Shown: positions 54,598-62,826, numbered from the stretch's first letter. The stretch is DNA of 64,000 nt from JBCBWG01 sp964579305 (GCA_964579305.1 CAZOGY010000002.1:22005-86004); one strand, 5' to 3'. The notes: generated from the letters alone by a model not told the origin. Translations and numbers: made by a program.

Positions 54598-56952
54598 ATG
54601 AACGAAATGGTGCGTGCCGACCGGATGGTGCGGATTGGCGAGCCGGTCCGCCGGCTGGAGGACGATCGGTTCCTGCGCGGCGTCGGCCAATTCATCGACG
54701 ATCTGATGCCGGAAGGGGCTGTGCATGCTGCGCTGTTGCGGGCACCGGTCGCGCATGCACGGATCAAATCTCTCGATGTTGCGCCGGCGCGGTCGGCTGA
54801 CGGCGTCTTGCTTGTCGTGACCGGGGCGGAATGGGTCGCGGCCGGTTATGGGCCTATTCCGACCAAATCACCGATTCAGGCTTTTCGCGATGGATCACCG
54901 ATCCGGGTGCCAGACCGGCACTGCCTTGCCGTTGATACGGTGCGTCAGGCGGGAGAGCCGATTGCGATGGTCGTGGCACAAACCAAAGCCCAGGCGATTG
55001 ACGCACTTGAATTGATTGAGGTCGATTTTGAAGAGTTGCCCGTTGTCGTGGAGCAAGGGGCCGCACGCGGCAACGGCGCGATAACGCTGTGGGATATTGC
55101 CCCAGACAACGTTTGTGTTGATTTTGAATTGGGCGATAAAGACGGTGTGGAAGCAGCCCTTCAATCGGCTGATCACGTGATTTCGTTGGAGATGCGTAAT
55201 TCGCGGGTCACCGCTGTCGCAATGGAGCCGCGCGGCTGTGTTGGTCAATACGACCCGGCGGAAGACAAATATACGCTTTGGAATTCATCACAGAACATTC
55301 ACGCGAACCGCGACGTGTTTGCCGAGCAAATCCTGAATATCCCAAAGGAAAAACTGCATCACCTCGCGCCGGACGTTGGCGGCGGCTTTGGCGTTAAAAA
55401 TTCTCTGTATAATGAACCTGCTCTTGTTTTGCACGCGTCAAAAATGCTTGGCGGCCGGCCTGTGAAATGGGTCTCGGATCGCGGCGAAAGCTTCTTGACC
55501 GACGCGCATGGCCGCGATCAGGTTTCGACCGTCACGCTTGCACTGGATAACGACGGCACGTTCAAGGCTTTGAAGGTTGAAAGTGTTGGCAATGTTGGGG
55601 CGTGGTGCGGGACGATGGGCCCGTTTACGCCAACCGCCGGCTCGGCGCGCACGCAAGGTGGGCCGTATCACTTTCCAGCGCTCTATTACGGAGCCGAAGC
55701 CGTTTTCACCAATACCTCGCAAACCGATCCCTACCGGGGTGCCGGTCGGCCGGAAGCGAGTTTCCACGTTGAACGCATTATCGAACACGCAGCGCGAAAA
55801 CTCGGCCGGGACCCGATTGATTTGCGCCGCCAAAACCTTATTCCGCCAACCGCGCTGCCACACACCACGCCAATGGGTCTGTCCATAGACAGTGGTAATT
55901 TTCCAGCCGTCTTCGACGAGACCTTGAAAGTTGCTGATTACGCGGGATTTGCCGATCGCGCCGCTGCTGCGAAAGCAAATGGCCGGCGGCGCGGATTTGC
56001 GGTTGCCCCGTATTTGGAATGCACGGGCGGGGCACCAAAGGAAGAGGCCAAAATCACCTTTGGCGATGGCGGCCAGGTCACCTTGGACGTTGGCAGTCAA
56101 TCAACCGGCATGGGACATGAAACGGCGCTGTCGCAAATCCTGTCGGACACGATTGGTGTTCCGCTTGATGCGATCACATACCGGCAGGCCGATACGGCGT
56201 TGACCGAAATCGGCGGTGGGCATGGCGGCTCGCGCGGAATGGAAGTGGGCGGCAATGCTGTTTTGGAGGCTGGCCAGCAAGCTGCAGCTAAGCTCAAAGC
56301 GATTGCGGCGCATCTTTTGAACTCAACGCCGGATGACATTGCATTGGGCGATGGCATGGCGCGCGATACGAAAACCGAACAGGCCGTGATGCTTGCCGAT
56401 ATCGTTGCGGCCTCAAACGATCCAAGCCGTTTGCCACCCGGCATCGAACCGAATGCGCTGGACGTTGACGCCACGTTCGCGCGCGACATCATCACGATCC
56501 CAAATGGCGTGCATGCTGCCGAGGTCGAAGTCGATGTGGAGACAGGCGAAGTCGCCGTGGTCGGCTTCTGGGCGATCGATGATTTCGGGACGATCATCAA
56601 TCCGCTGACCTGCGACGGCCAGGTCATGGGCGGGATTGCCCAAGGCCTCGGCCAAGCGCTGCTTGAGCAAGTCGTCTACGATGAGGGCTCAGGCCAGCTT
56701 TTGACGGGATCGCTGATGGATTATTGCTTACCGCGGGCCGACGACATGCCGCCGATGCACATCTTCTATTACGAAGAGGCACCGACGACGCGCAATCCGC
56801 TCGGCGTGAAAGGCGCAGGCGAAGCCGGCTGTTGCGGCGCGACGCCAGCCATCATCAATGCCGTGCTCGATGCTTTGAAAGAGTGGGACGTGGCGCACAT
56901 CGACATGCCCGTGACGCCGGAAAAGGTCTGGCGGGCCATGAACGGGCTTTGA
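54598..56952 (+). CDS. Xanthine dehydrogenase family molybdopterin-binding subunit (CoxL-like)
   Basis: A 784-residue molybdenum hydroxylase large subunit. The active-site loop reads DPYRGAGRPEA (about 377-387), as in form-II CoxL-like proteins rather than the CSFR loop of true CO dehydrogenase; the catalytic Glu is in GVKGAGEAG near 742. VGGGFGVK and GGGHGGSRGMEVGGNA are cofactor motifs. It is complete, yet no small [2Fe-2S] or medium FAD subunit gene is adjacent, so it is an orphan here. A G-rich ribosome-binding site precedes ATG 54598. Confidence 0.93.
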   Translation: MNEMVRADRMVRIGEPVRRLEDDRFLRGVGQFIDDLMPEGAVHAALLRAPVAHARIKSLDVAPARSADGVLLVVTGAEWVAAGYGPIPTKSPIQAFRDGSPIRVPDRHCLAVDTVRQAGEPIAMVVAQTKAQAIDALELIEVDFEELPVVVEQGAARGNGAITLWDIAPDNVCVDFELGDKDGVEAALQSADHVISLEMRNSRVTAVAMEPRGCVGQYDPAEDKYTLWNSSQNIHANRDVFAEQILNIPKEKLHHLAPDVGGGFGVKNSLYNEPALVLHASKMLGGRPVKWVSDRGESFLTDAHGRDQVSTVTLALDNDGTFKALKVESVGNVGAWCGTMGPFTPTAGSARTQGGPYHFPALYYGAEAVFTNTSQTDPYRGAGRPEASFHVERIIEHAARKLGRDPIDLRRQNLIPPTALPHTTPMGLSIDSGNFPAVFDETLKVADYAGFADRAAAAKANGRRRGFAVAPYLECTGGAPKEEAKITFGDGGQVTLDVGSQSTGMGHETALSQILSDTIGVPLDAITYRQADTALTEIGGGHGGSRGMEVGGNAVLEAGQQAAAKLKAIAAHLLNSTPDDIALGDGMARDTKTEQAVMLADIVAASNDPSRLPPGIEPNALDVDATFARDIITIPNGVHAAEVEVDVETGEVAVVGFWAIDDFGTIINPLTCDGQVMGGIAQGLGQALLEQVVYDEGSGQLLTGSLMDYCLPRADDMPPMHIFYYEEAPTTRNPLGVKGAGEAGCCGATPAIINAVLDALKEWDVAHIDMPVTPEKVWRAMNGL

Positions 56953-56963
56953 GTTTGCGTCGA

Positions 56964-56997
56964 ACCGATTGAGGCCCATAGCCAAGCCTCAATCGGT
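56964..56997 (+). terminator. Terminator-like hairpin after the molybdenum hydroxylase
   Basis: A perfect 12-bp stem (ACCGATTGAGGC / GCCTCAATCGGT) with a 10-base loop begins 12 bases after the stop codon. The following sequence is only weakly T-rich, so it may be an attenuating or mRNA-stabilising hairpin. Confidence 0.7.
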
Positions 56998-57037
56998 CCG
57001 AATTGTTCCTGCCCAAGGCCATTTGAACTCCCGGCGG

Positions 57038-57053
57038 CTTGACCGAAATCAAG
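57038..57053. promoter_or_regulatory. FNR/FixK-type binding site upstream of the universal stress protein gene
   Basis: CTTGACCGAAATCAAG is a perfect match to TTGA-N6-TCAA, extended to a 5-bp half-site on each side. It lies about 168 bases before the USP start. Universal stress protein genes are common FNR/FixK targets in alphaproteobacteria, which supports function; the distance to the start codon requires a leader of about 125 bases if the site is at -41.5. Confidence 0.55.
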
Positions 57054-57220
57054 CACAACCAGACCATCCCTGCCTAAAGTCATCGCAACAGTTGGCGTCG
57101 GCCATCAGCCTGATCCCATCAGGTCTGCGGCCACCCGCGCCAGCCTGACACGCGATCGCCGGCTGCGCGTGGCATGATCCCGAAATGCCACCTGCTGGTT
57201 CGATACGGGAGGAACAACCG

Positions 57221-58054
57221 ATGGCTTATAAGACCCTGCTGACCTATCTGCCGTCTCCGGCGCACGTGGCGCGGTTGATGCCAGTTGCTGAGTATGTCGC
57301 GCGGGCGCACGATGCGCACGTGACGGGCTATCACGTCATGCCGGCAATCCGCATGTACAGCGGCGCTGAAGTGCCAATCCCGGCGGAAATCTATGAGCGC
57401 CAGCGCGAAGTCTATCGCATGCAGGCCAATCAGACCGAGGCGGCTTTCAACGACGCTGCGACAAAGGCTGGGATTAGGGCTGATTGGCGGTGCAAGGACA
57501 CGTTTGAGCCGGACGTGTCGCAGTCGCTGACGGAAGCGGCCTGCGTCGCTGACCTGGTCATCATGGAACAGGATGTGCCGGACCCGCTCGATCTGGGCTG
57601 GGACATTGCTTCGACCGTCGTGATCGACAGTGGCCGCCCGGTTTTGCTGACGCCACAGGACTATGCGTTTTCACCATTTGGCAAGCGCGTCATCGTTGCT
57701 TGGAATGGCAGCCGTGAAGCCGCTCGTGCTGTGTTCGATTCGCTGCCGCTGCTACAGCGCGCGGAAAGCGTCTCGATCCTGTCGATCAATCCCTCCGACG
57801 ATGCCAAGCGCGGCCGTTTCGCGCCGGGCGAAGATCTTGCGATCGCGCTCGATCGTCACGGGATTGCAGCCGAGGTCAAAGTTGTCACCGGTCGCTCCAC
57901 GTCGAGCGAGTTGATGACCCAGTTGGAAGCGCACAAAGCCGATCTCCTGGTGATGGGCTGCTACGGCCATTCGCGGCTGCGCGAAGCTGTGATCGGCGGT
58001 GCGACGCGCGATGTCCTGCAAAGCATGTCGATCCCCGTGCTGATGGCACACTGA
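57221..58054 (+). CDS. Universal stress protein, tandem-type
   Basis: A 277-residue protein with two UspA-like halves; only the C-terminal one keeps the ATP-binding motif (MGCYGHSRLREAVIGGATRDVL, G-x2-G-x9-G). The first half is degenerate. ATG 57221 has GGAGG 7 bases upstream. Followed by DUF302 and YeeE/YedE genes on the same strand; the FNR/FixK-type site suggests oxygen-responsive expression. Confidence 0.92.
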   Translation: MAYKTLLTYLPSPAHVARLMPVAEYVARAHDAHVTGYHVMPAIRMYSGAEVPIPAEIYERQREVYRMQANQTEAAFNDAATKAGIRADWRCKDTFEPDVSQSLTEAACVADLVIMEQDVPDPLDLGWDIASTVVIDSGRPVLLTPQDYAFSPFGKRVIVAWNGSREAARAVFDSLPLLQRAESVSILSINPSDDAKRGRFAPGEDLAIALDRHGIAAEVKVVTGRSTSSELMTQLEAHKADLLVMGCYGHSRLREAVIGGATRDVLQSMSIPVLMAH

Positions 58055-58107
58055 CGCGCCCAGCAAGACCGCGGCGCCACATTTCGCGACACTTGAGGAG
58101 ACTTTTG

Positions 58108-58683
58108 ATGACAACATCGTCAGTGTGCCGACACGGGCCGTTCACTTCGACAACGGCGCAGCAGTCCCGGCCATTCGCCCTGGCCTGCCTGACTTTGGGC
58201 CTCGTGATCATGCATGCGTGCGCGTTGCTGGTCACGGCGACCCCAACGCGTGCTGAAACCGATGTGCTCGGTTACAAATCCAAGTCGGTCGAGGGCACCT
58301 TCGACGATGTGATGTTCGATTTGAGGAACACGATCGTCAACAAGGGTCTCGTGATCGATTATGTCGGCCATCTCGATAAAATGTTGGAGCGGACAAGCGA
58401 ATCGGCCGGCAGCACCACTGCCGACGGCAGTCCGTCGCCGTACAAGAACGCCAAATACCTGCATTTCTGCTCAGCTAAGCTGACGCACGGCGTCGTCAGT
58501 GCCAACGCCCTCAACATCGCCGTCTGCCCATATGTGATGTTTCTATATGAGCTGCGCGCCAAGCCGGGCACGATCCACGTGGGCTATCGTCGCCCGATTG
58601 GCGACCCCTCGCGCAGAAGCCGTCAGGCACTTGCGGCGGTGGAGACACTTTTGCAGGGCATCGTCGACGAAGTCACAGAATAA
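58108..58683 (+). CDS. Exported DUF302 domain protein
   Basis: A 191-residue protein with a long N-terminal region ending in a signal sequence (cleavage near residue 52, TPTRAE) and a DUF302 domain (SVEGTFDDVMFDLRNTIVNKGLVIDYV; KYLHFCSAKLTH; NIAVCPYVMFLYEL) with two conserved-looking cysteines. Function unknown; relatives occur near sulfur-metabolism genes. GAGGAG is 7 bases before ATG 58108, 53 bases after the USP gene. Confidence 0.85.
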   Translation: MTTSSVCRHGPFTSTTAQQSRPFALACLTLGLVIMHACALLVTATPTRAETDVLGYKSKSVEGTFDDVMFDLRNTIVNKGLVIDYVGHLDKMLERTSESAGSTTADGSPSPYKNAKYLHFCSAKLTHGVVSANALNIAVCPYVMFLYELRAKPGTIHVGYRRPIGDPSRRSRQALAAVETLLQGIVDEVTE

Positions 58684-58829
58684 GCAAAGCGCGACCGGGC
58701 TGGCCCATCGGTTTTTCGATGCACGGCTTTGGCGCGGTCGCGATCCGAATTTGAGAGCTCGTCTCACGTCTCGCCCGTCGCCGATTGTGGCCACGCCGCG
58801 CGGGCAAAATGCACAGGTTGGATCGCGCC

Positions 58830-60011
58830 ATGCCAGACCTCTCTGAAACAATTGAGCTTCTGGGCACGCCGGCGGTGCTGCTGGCGGCGGGGCTTGCGGT
58901 TGGGCTGCTGTTTGGTGCCGCAGCGCAGCAGAGCGCGTTTTGTTTGCGATCGGCCAGCGTTGCTTTCTGGCGCGGCCAGTTCGGTCAGTCGATGGCGATC
59001 TGGCTGATGGCGTTTTTCGCAGCTTTGCTCGGTGTGCAGATCCTGGTCGCAACCGAAACGTTGCCCCTGACGGACGTGCGGCAGTTGGCGTCGGCTGGCA
59101 CGTTGTCCGGTGCGGTCATCGGCGGGCTCATGTTCGGCTGCGGCATGATCCTCGCGCGCGGTTGCGCAAGCCGCCTCCTGGTGCTGTCAGCGACGGGGAA
59201 TTTGCGCGCGTTGTTGACGGGCCTGGTGTTGACGGTCGTCGCCCAAGCCTCGCTGAGCGGCGTCCTGTCGCCGATCCGTCTGCACATCTCGCAGTGGTGG
59301 ATCATTCCGCCCGAAACGCGCAGCTTGCTGCTGGCGATACCGACGTGGCTTGTGTTCATGGCCGCGGTGATGGGGCTTGCCGCCGGGATCTGGCTGGCGC
59401 TGCAAAGCCGGTTGTCGGCCTACCGCGGGATCATGGCGGCCCTCGTTGGGGTCGCGGTTGCGGCAGGCTGGGGCCTGACAAGCCTGGTTGCGGCGACGTC
59501 GTTCGATATCGTGGCCATCCAGAGTGTCAGCTTCACGGGTCCCTCCGCGGACACGCTGATGGCGCTGATCCAGAAGCCGACATTGCCCATGTCGTTTGAT
59601 TCAGGCCTCGTTCCAGGCGTGTTTGCGGGATCGATGATTGCCGCCGCGCTTTCCCGGCAATTCAAGGTCCAAGTGTTTGATGGCAGCGTCAGCCTGACCC
59701 GCTATATGTGCGGAGCCGCGCTCATGGGCTTTGGCGGCATGCTTGCTGGCGGCTGTGCCGTTGGCGCTGGCGTGACCGGAGGCAGCGTGCTGGCCTTGAC
59801 CGCCTGGATCAGCTTATTTGCCATGTGGCTTGCCGCCGGGATCACGGACGCGCTCGTCGACAGGCACGTCAGCGAGGGGCACGCCGGCGAGGGACATGCG
59901 AGCCACGAGGGCGCCGCGGCCATGGCCCACCCCAATGCGGATATCGCAAAGTCCGCGCACGCCGGCGGCGCTGCGCCGGCTGCGGCAACCGCAATGGCGG
60001 CCGACCGCTGA
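58830..60011 (+). CDS. YeeE/YedE (TsuA-like) thiosulfate transporter family protein
   Basis: A 393-residue membrane protein with about nine helices and the cysteines characteristic of the family: SAFCLRSA, FGCGMILARGCASR and LAGGCAVGAG, thought to pass thiosulfate or a sulfur compound by transient S-S interactions. The C-terminal tail is unusually rich in His and Ala (several H-x-x-x-x-H repeats, about residues 345-385), a possible metal-binding region. Start uncertain between 58830 and 58809. Confidence 0.88.
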   Translation: MPDLSETIELLGTPAVLLAAGLAVGLLFGAAAQQSAFCLRSASVAFWRGQFGQSMAIWLMAFFAALLGVQILVATETLPLTDVRQLASAGTLSGAVIGGLMFGCGMILARGCASRLLVLSATGNLRALLTGLVLTVVAQASLSGVLSPIRLHISQWWIIPPETRSLLLAIPTWLVFMAAVMGLAAGIWLALQSRLSAYRGIMAALVGVAVAAGWGLTSLVAATSFDIVAIQSVSFTGPSADTLMALIQKPTLPMSFDSGLVPGVFAGSMIAAALSRQFKVQVFDGSVSLTRYMCGAALMGFGGMLAGGCAVGAGVTGGSVLALTAWISLFAMWLAAGITDALVDRHVSEGHAGEGHASHEGAAAMAHPNADIAKSAHAGGAAPAAATAMAADR

Positions 60012-60398
60012 TAGCTCACCTGCGCCCAAGTGGGCCGATTGGGCCACAAGTGGGCCGATCTGAGCCGATCAATCCGCACGCGGATCAACCCCTTGGGAAT
60101 CGGCGGTCTTATGTTTCGTTTGGCAAGCAGGCATAACCCCGCCCCAACGTGCGTTCGCCAGTAAGCGGTTGAGCGACATCGCGCTTTAATCGCGTGCCGG
60201 GCCATAACTTCGCGCAGCGGAGTTGACTTCGCCCAGCGGCGTTGCCCCCGTCTGCAGAGGGGGTCATCCTCTTGCCTGCAACGTTAGCGCGTGGGCGGAC
60301 AATAACAGCACTTGGCGCAACGTTGCATCGGCGACGTTTTTCTCACAAGCTTGAAGTTGCAAGCGATTCTTTTTGCGCTGTCGCTGTGGAGATGATCG
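60012..60398. repeat. Intergenic region with two short direct repeats
   Basis: A 387-base gap. AAGTGGGCCGAT occurs at 60028-60039 and 60048-60059 (20-base period), followed by the partial copy GAGCCGATC. A tandem 19-bp repeat (ACTTCGCGCAGCGGAGTTG, then the same with two changes) lies at 60207-60244. No gene supported. Confidence 0.6.
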
Positions 60399-60959
60399 AT
60401 GCAACGACTGCTGAACGCTGGTTTTCTGACATCTTTTTGGCTTTTCGCGACGGTCGCGTCACAGGCGCGGGCTGCCGAATGCCAAGCAGAGCCGGTCGTT
60501 GCCGACAGTACGCCCTACGCATCGCGTCAGCTCGGCGCGTTTCCAAGTTCGCTCGTCCTTTGGAAGCGCGCGGTGCGGGCCCGTTACGGCAGCGAGTGGG
60601 ACACGTGGCGGCGCGCGCTCGACACGCAGGTTCGCTGTAGGCGCAAGCGGATCGCGGGTGAGGGGCTGATGTGGATCTGCACGCGTTCGGCCAGACCTTG
60701 CAAGGCCGATGCGGCCGCAAGCCTTGGCTCCGCCGGTGTCGGCGATGCAGCCAAAGGGCCGTTCCCCGGTCGCTTACGGATCGGGGCCCGCAACGAGGCC
60801 GTGCGGGAGCTTCAGCGCCTCCTGGTGGCACGCGGATACCGGGTCACCGTTGACGGCGTTTTCGGACGCGGCACACGCAGAGCCGTCCGCCGATTCCAGC
60901 GGGCAGAAGGCCTCACCGTTGACGGGATCGTCGGGGCCGCAACTTGGGCCGCGCTTTAG
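60399..60959 (+). CDS. Exported peptidoglycan-binding protein
   Basis: A 186-residue protein with a signal peptide (about 1-25, ending ARAAE), a middle region of four Cys with no known family, and a C-terminal PG_binding_1 domain (about 128-186; AVRELQRLLVARGYRVTVDGVFGRGTRRAVRRFQRAEGL). No catalytic domain is seen. GGAG lies 7 bases before ATG 60399. Confidence 0.82.
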   Translation: MQRLLNAGFLTSFWLFATVASQARAAECQAEPVVADSTPYASRQLGAFPSSLVLWKRAVRARYGSEWDTWRRALDTQVRCRRKRIAGEGLMWICTRSARPCKADAAASLGSAGVGDAAKGPFPGRLRIGARNEAVRELQRLLVARGYRVTVDGVFGRGTRRAVRRFQRAEGLTVDGIVGAATWAAL

Positions 60960-61202
60960 CCGGGTCCTGGCGGGTGCACGACGCAATCGTTGACCGTTGG
61001 CTTGCTTGCGATCTGAACAGCGGCACCAAGACTGCGTCCCGCGCGTTCCAGCATGCGGCGGCTTTTCAACGGTTTGAGCCCTGTGAGCACGCACCGCCGC
61101 GCTTGACAATCAGCTGGCGCACGCGTTCCGTCGCGACCGATTTCGCCATTCGGCGGTCCGGTGACGGGCCATCTGCCGATCTATGTTTTGGGGGACGAGG
61201 CC

Positions 61203-61757
61203 ATGGCTGCTGACACATCGACACCACAGGATCCGAACGCCGCAATCGCGCGGTCCGGGCTCGCTCAGCGCAATGCGACTGAGAACAGCCGCTCCGTCAC
61301 GCGGCACGACGGCGTGTCTGTCATCGGGCGTGACCTGGTGATCATTGGCGAGGGACTGCGGATCGTCTCGCAAGGCAAAATCCAGGTCGACGGGCAGATC
61401 CGGGGTGACGTGCTCGGCGGTGAAGTTGTCGTGGGTGATGGCGGCCGCGTGGATGGGCTTGTCAGCGCTGAAAGGGTCGTCGTGCACGGCACGGTTACCG
61501 GCTCGATCCGCGGGTCGCGCGTTGAACTGACATCACGCGCGCAAGTTGACGCAGACATCTACCACGAGAGCCTGACGCTGGAGCAGGGCGCCCTGTTTGA
61601 AGGCAAGTCGCGACGTCCGCAAGATACGGCAATGCTGACGCCGGACTTGAACATGGCCGCATCCGCGCCTCCAGGCGCTTACGATAACACCATTGCGGGC
61701 CAAGGTGAGCCGCGACCGGCGCCACCTGCCATGCCGCCGGCCAATCCCCGCGGTTGA
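61203..61757 (+). CDS. Bactofilin family cytoskeletal protein
   Basis: A 184-residue protein with the bactofilin beta-helix (about 38-140; LVIIGEGLRIVSQGKIQVDGQIRGDVLGGEVVVGDGGRVDGLVSAERVVVHGTVTGSIRG), flanked by disordered termini, the C-terminal one Pro-rich. Bactofilins polymerise spontaneously at the membrane and organise cell-wall enzymes. ATG 61203 is 3 bases after a GAGG-like site. Confidence 0.92.
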   Translation: MAADTSTPQDPNAAIARSGLAQRNATENSRSVTRHDGVSVIGRDLVIIGEGLRIVSQGKIQVDGQIRGDVLGGEVVVGDGGRVDGLVSAERVVVHGTVTGSIRGSRVELTSRAQVDADIYHESLTLEQGALFEGKSRRPQDTAMLTPDLNMAASAPPGAYDNTIAGQGEPRPAPPAMPPANPRG

Positions 61758-61916
61758 ACGCTGCCGCCACGCCTTGCGCACAATGCGGCAGGCGGTGCGA
61801 ACGCGCGAGGTGAGGCTGCTCCGTATCCGTGCAACGTCCCGTGGACGAACGTTGATTGTGGCAACGCGTCGGGTCATGACAGGCGCAAAGCTTGCCCGAA
61901 GGCCCTATTGGCACGA

Positions 61917-61958
61917 AACACAAAGGGCGCGGATCGCGATATCCGCGCCCTTTGTGTT
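61917..61958. terminator. Long perfect hairpin between convergent genes (bidirectional terminator)
   Basis: AACACAAAGGGCGCGGAT pairs over 18 perfect bases with ATCCGCGCCCTTTGTGTT across a 6-base loop. It lies between the bactofilin stop (61757) and the stop of the leftward gene (62005). The outer AAC/GTT and AAA/TTT bases give each strand a weak U tract, so it can serve both. Confidence 0.75.
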
Positions 61959-62004
61959 ACTGTTGCCCTAAACCAGGTCGACCCGGTCTCGTCAGCGCAT
62001 TTTC

Positions 62005-62340
62005 TTAATTGAAAAAGAAGCGGCCGCGACGGTTCTCGTTGCGCAGGCCCGAGCAGATATCGAGCACCCGCGAATCAAAGCCGACCAGACGGCAGATTTC
62101 ACGCTTTTTACCGAAATCACGACGGAGGCGACGGCCTGAGACGCGTGCGCCGTATTCGCGGGCAACGCGTGCGAGATATTCGTCCTCGCAATACGGTGTT
62201 GAGATTTCGCGGCCGCCAGAGATCTGGAAGCGGCCGTTGCAACGAATGGCTGCCTCGGCTGACGGCGCCGCGAATGAATCGGCGACGAACGCTGAGCCGA
62301 GAACGAGCATTAGCGCCGCGCATTTAGAATACTTTGTCAT
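62005..62340 (-). CDS. Small exported Cys-containing protein, conserved in rhizobia
   Basis: A 111-residue protein: signal peptide (about 1-31, ending SAEAA), then a mature part with five cysteines (IRCNGRFQISGG; TPYCEDEYLARVAREYGARVSGRRLRRD; EICRLVGFDSRVLDICSGL). I recall small proteins of this pattern from Hyphomicrobiales genomes, function unknown. GAGG is 7 bases before ATG 62340. Confidence 0.78.
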   Translation of the reverse strand: MTKYSKCAALMLVLGSAFVADSFAAPSAEAAIRCNGRFQISGGREISTPYCEDEYLARVAREYGARVSGRRLRRDFGKKREICRLVGFDSRVLDICSGLRNENRRGRFFFN

Positions 62341-62453
62341 CGAACGACCTCGCGAATTCTGACATGCCTTGCGTCTCGCAATTTGCGGACATGATTTCAA
62401 ATGACACGCCCGTGAGGCATGACAGTTCCGTGTGGAACATCAAAAAACAATAA

Positions 62454-62477
62454 GGGACTGCCGTTAACGGCAGTCCC
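62454..62477 (-). terminator. Intrinsic terminator of the short-ORF unit
   Basis: A perfect 24-base palindrome (GGGACTGCCGTT / AACGGCAGTCCC). On the minus strand it is followed by TTATTGTTTTTTG, giving a stem plus U-rich tail in the orientation that ends a leftward transcript. It lies 62 bases past the stop of the 25-codon ORF at 62540. Confidence 0.85.
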
Positions 62478-62539
62478 CGCGAGAAGTCGATGTCGGCGGC
62501 TCGTTCGCCAACACTAGAGATTGTCAGCCAAACGGCGGG

Positions 62540-62617
62540 TCAGGCCTGACGTGGAGGCTGCTCCAACGCCCGCGTGACACGCAAAAGTCCAACCGACCCC
62601 TCGTTCCCACTGATCAT
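62540..62617 (-). CDS. 25-residue short ORF with extended Shine-Dalgarno
   Basis: ATG 62617 opens a 25-codon frame (starting MISGNEGSVGLLRV, ending PPRQA) closed by TGA. Immediately in front lies AGAAAGGAGGTGGTCCA, with GGAGG 7 bases from the ATG. The terminator at 62454-62477 closes the unit. No homologue is known to me, so it may be a true small protein, a leader peptide or a sensor ORF whose translation matters more than its product. Confidence 0.5.
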   Translation of the reverse strand: MISGNEGSVGLLRVTRALEQPPRQA

Positions 62618-62739
62618 TGGACCACCTCCTTTCTGTTGTTTCGGACTGATGACAGGCTGACATATTTGCAGGTGGCCGCCAAGCCCACATCGTACCGTCG
62701 CCGGTAGTTGCGCTGATCTGCGCAACAGGCCACACCTGC
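62618..62739 (-). promoter_or_regulatory. Candidate structured RNA leader (three-way junction) with alternative Shine-Dalgarno pairing
   Basis: Read on the minus strand, 62739-62728 (GCAGGTGTGGCC) pairs with 62677-62668 (GGCCACCTGC), 10 bp with a 2-base bulge. It encloses two adjoining hairpins: GTTGCGC-AGATCA-GCGCAAC (62726-62707) and TACCG-GCGA-CGGTA (62706-62693), whose loop is a GNRA tetraloop on this strand only. The strand GGCCACCT of the closing stem can instead pair with AGGTGGTC of the Shine-Dalgarno (62627-62620), 8 bp with one G-U. That is the layout of a translational switch. I could not match it to a known riboswitch class. Confidence 0.5.
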
Positions 62740-62826
62740 GACGTCTTCTCCCTCTCGCCCCCGCCGGCTCGATGTCGGCCGTATGCCTGTCTGCCCGCAT
62801 CTGCGCGCGCCATTGGACGACACGCC

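Noticed and set aside
54598..56952. True carbon monoxide dehydrogenase (coxL form I)
   Set aside because: The active-site loop is PYRGAGR, not the Cys-containing YRCSFR loop, and coxM/coxS are absent.
57100..57215. tRNA-like GGTTCGATAC motif
   Set aside because: No acceptor or anticodon stem can be formed around it, and the sequence is the ribosome-binding region of the USP gene.
60242..60640. 132-residue plus-strand frame before and over the peptidoglycan-binding gene
   Set aside because: It overlaps a gene with signal peptide and recognisable domain in another frame and has no ribosome-binding site.
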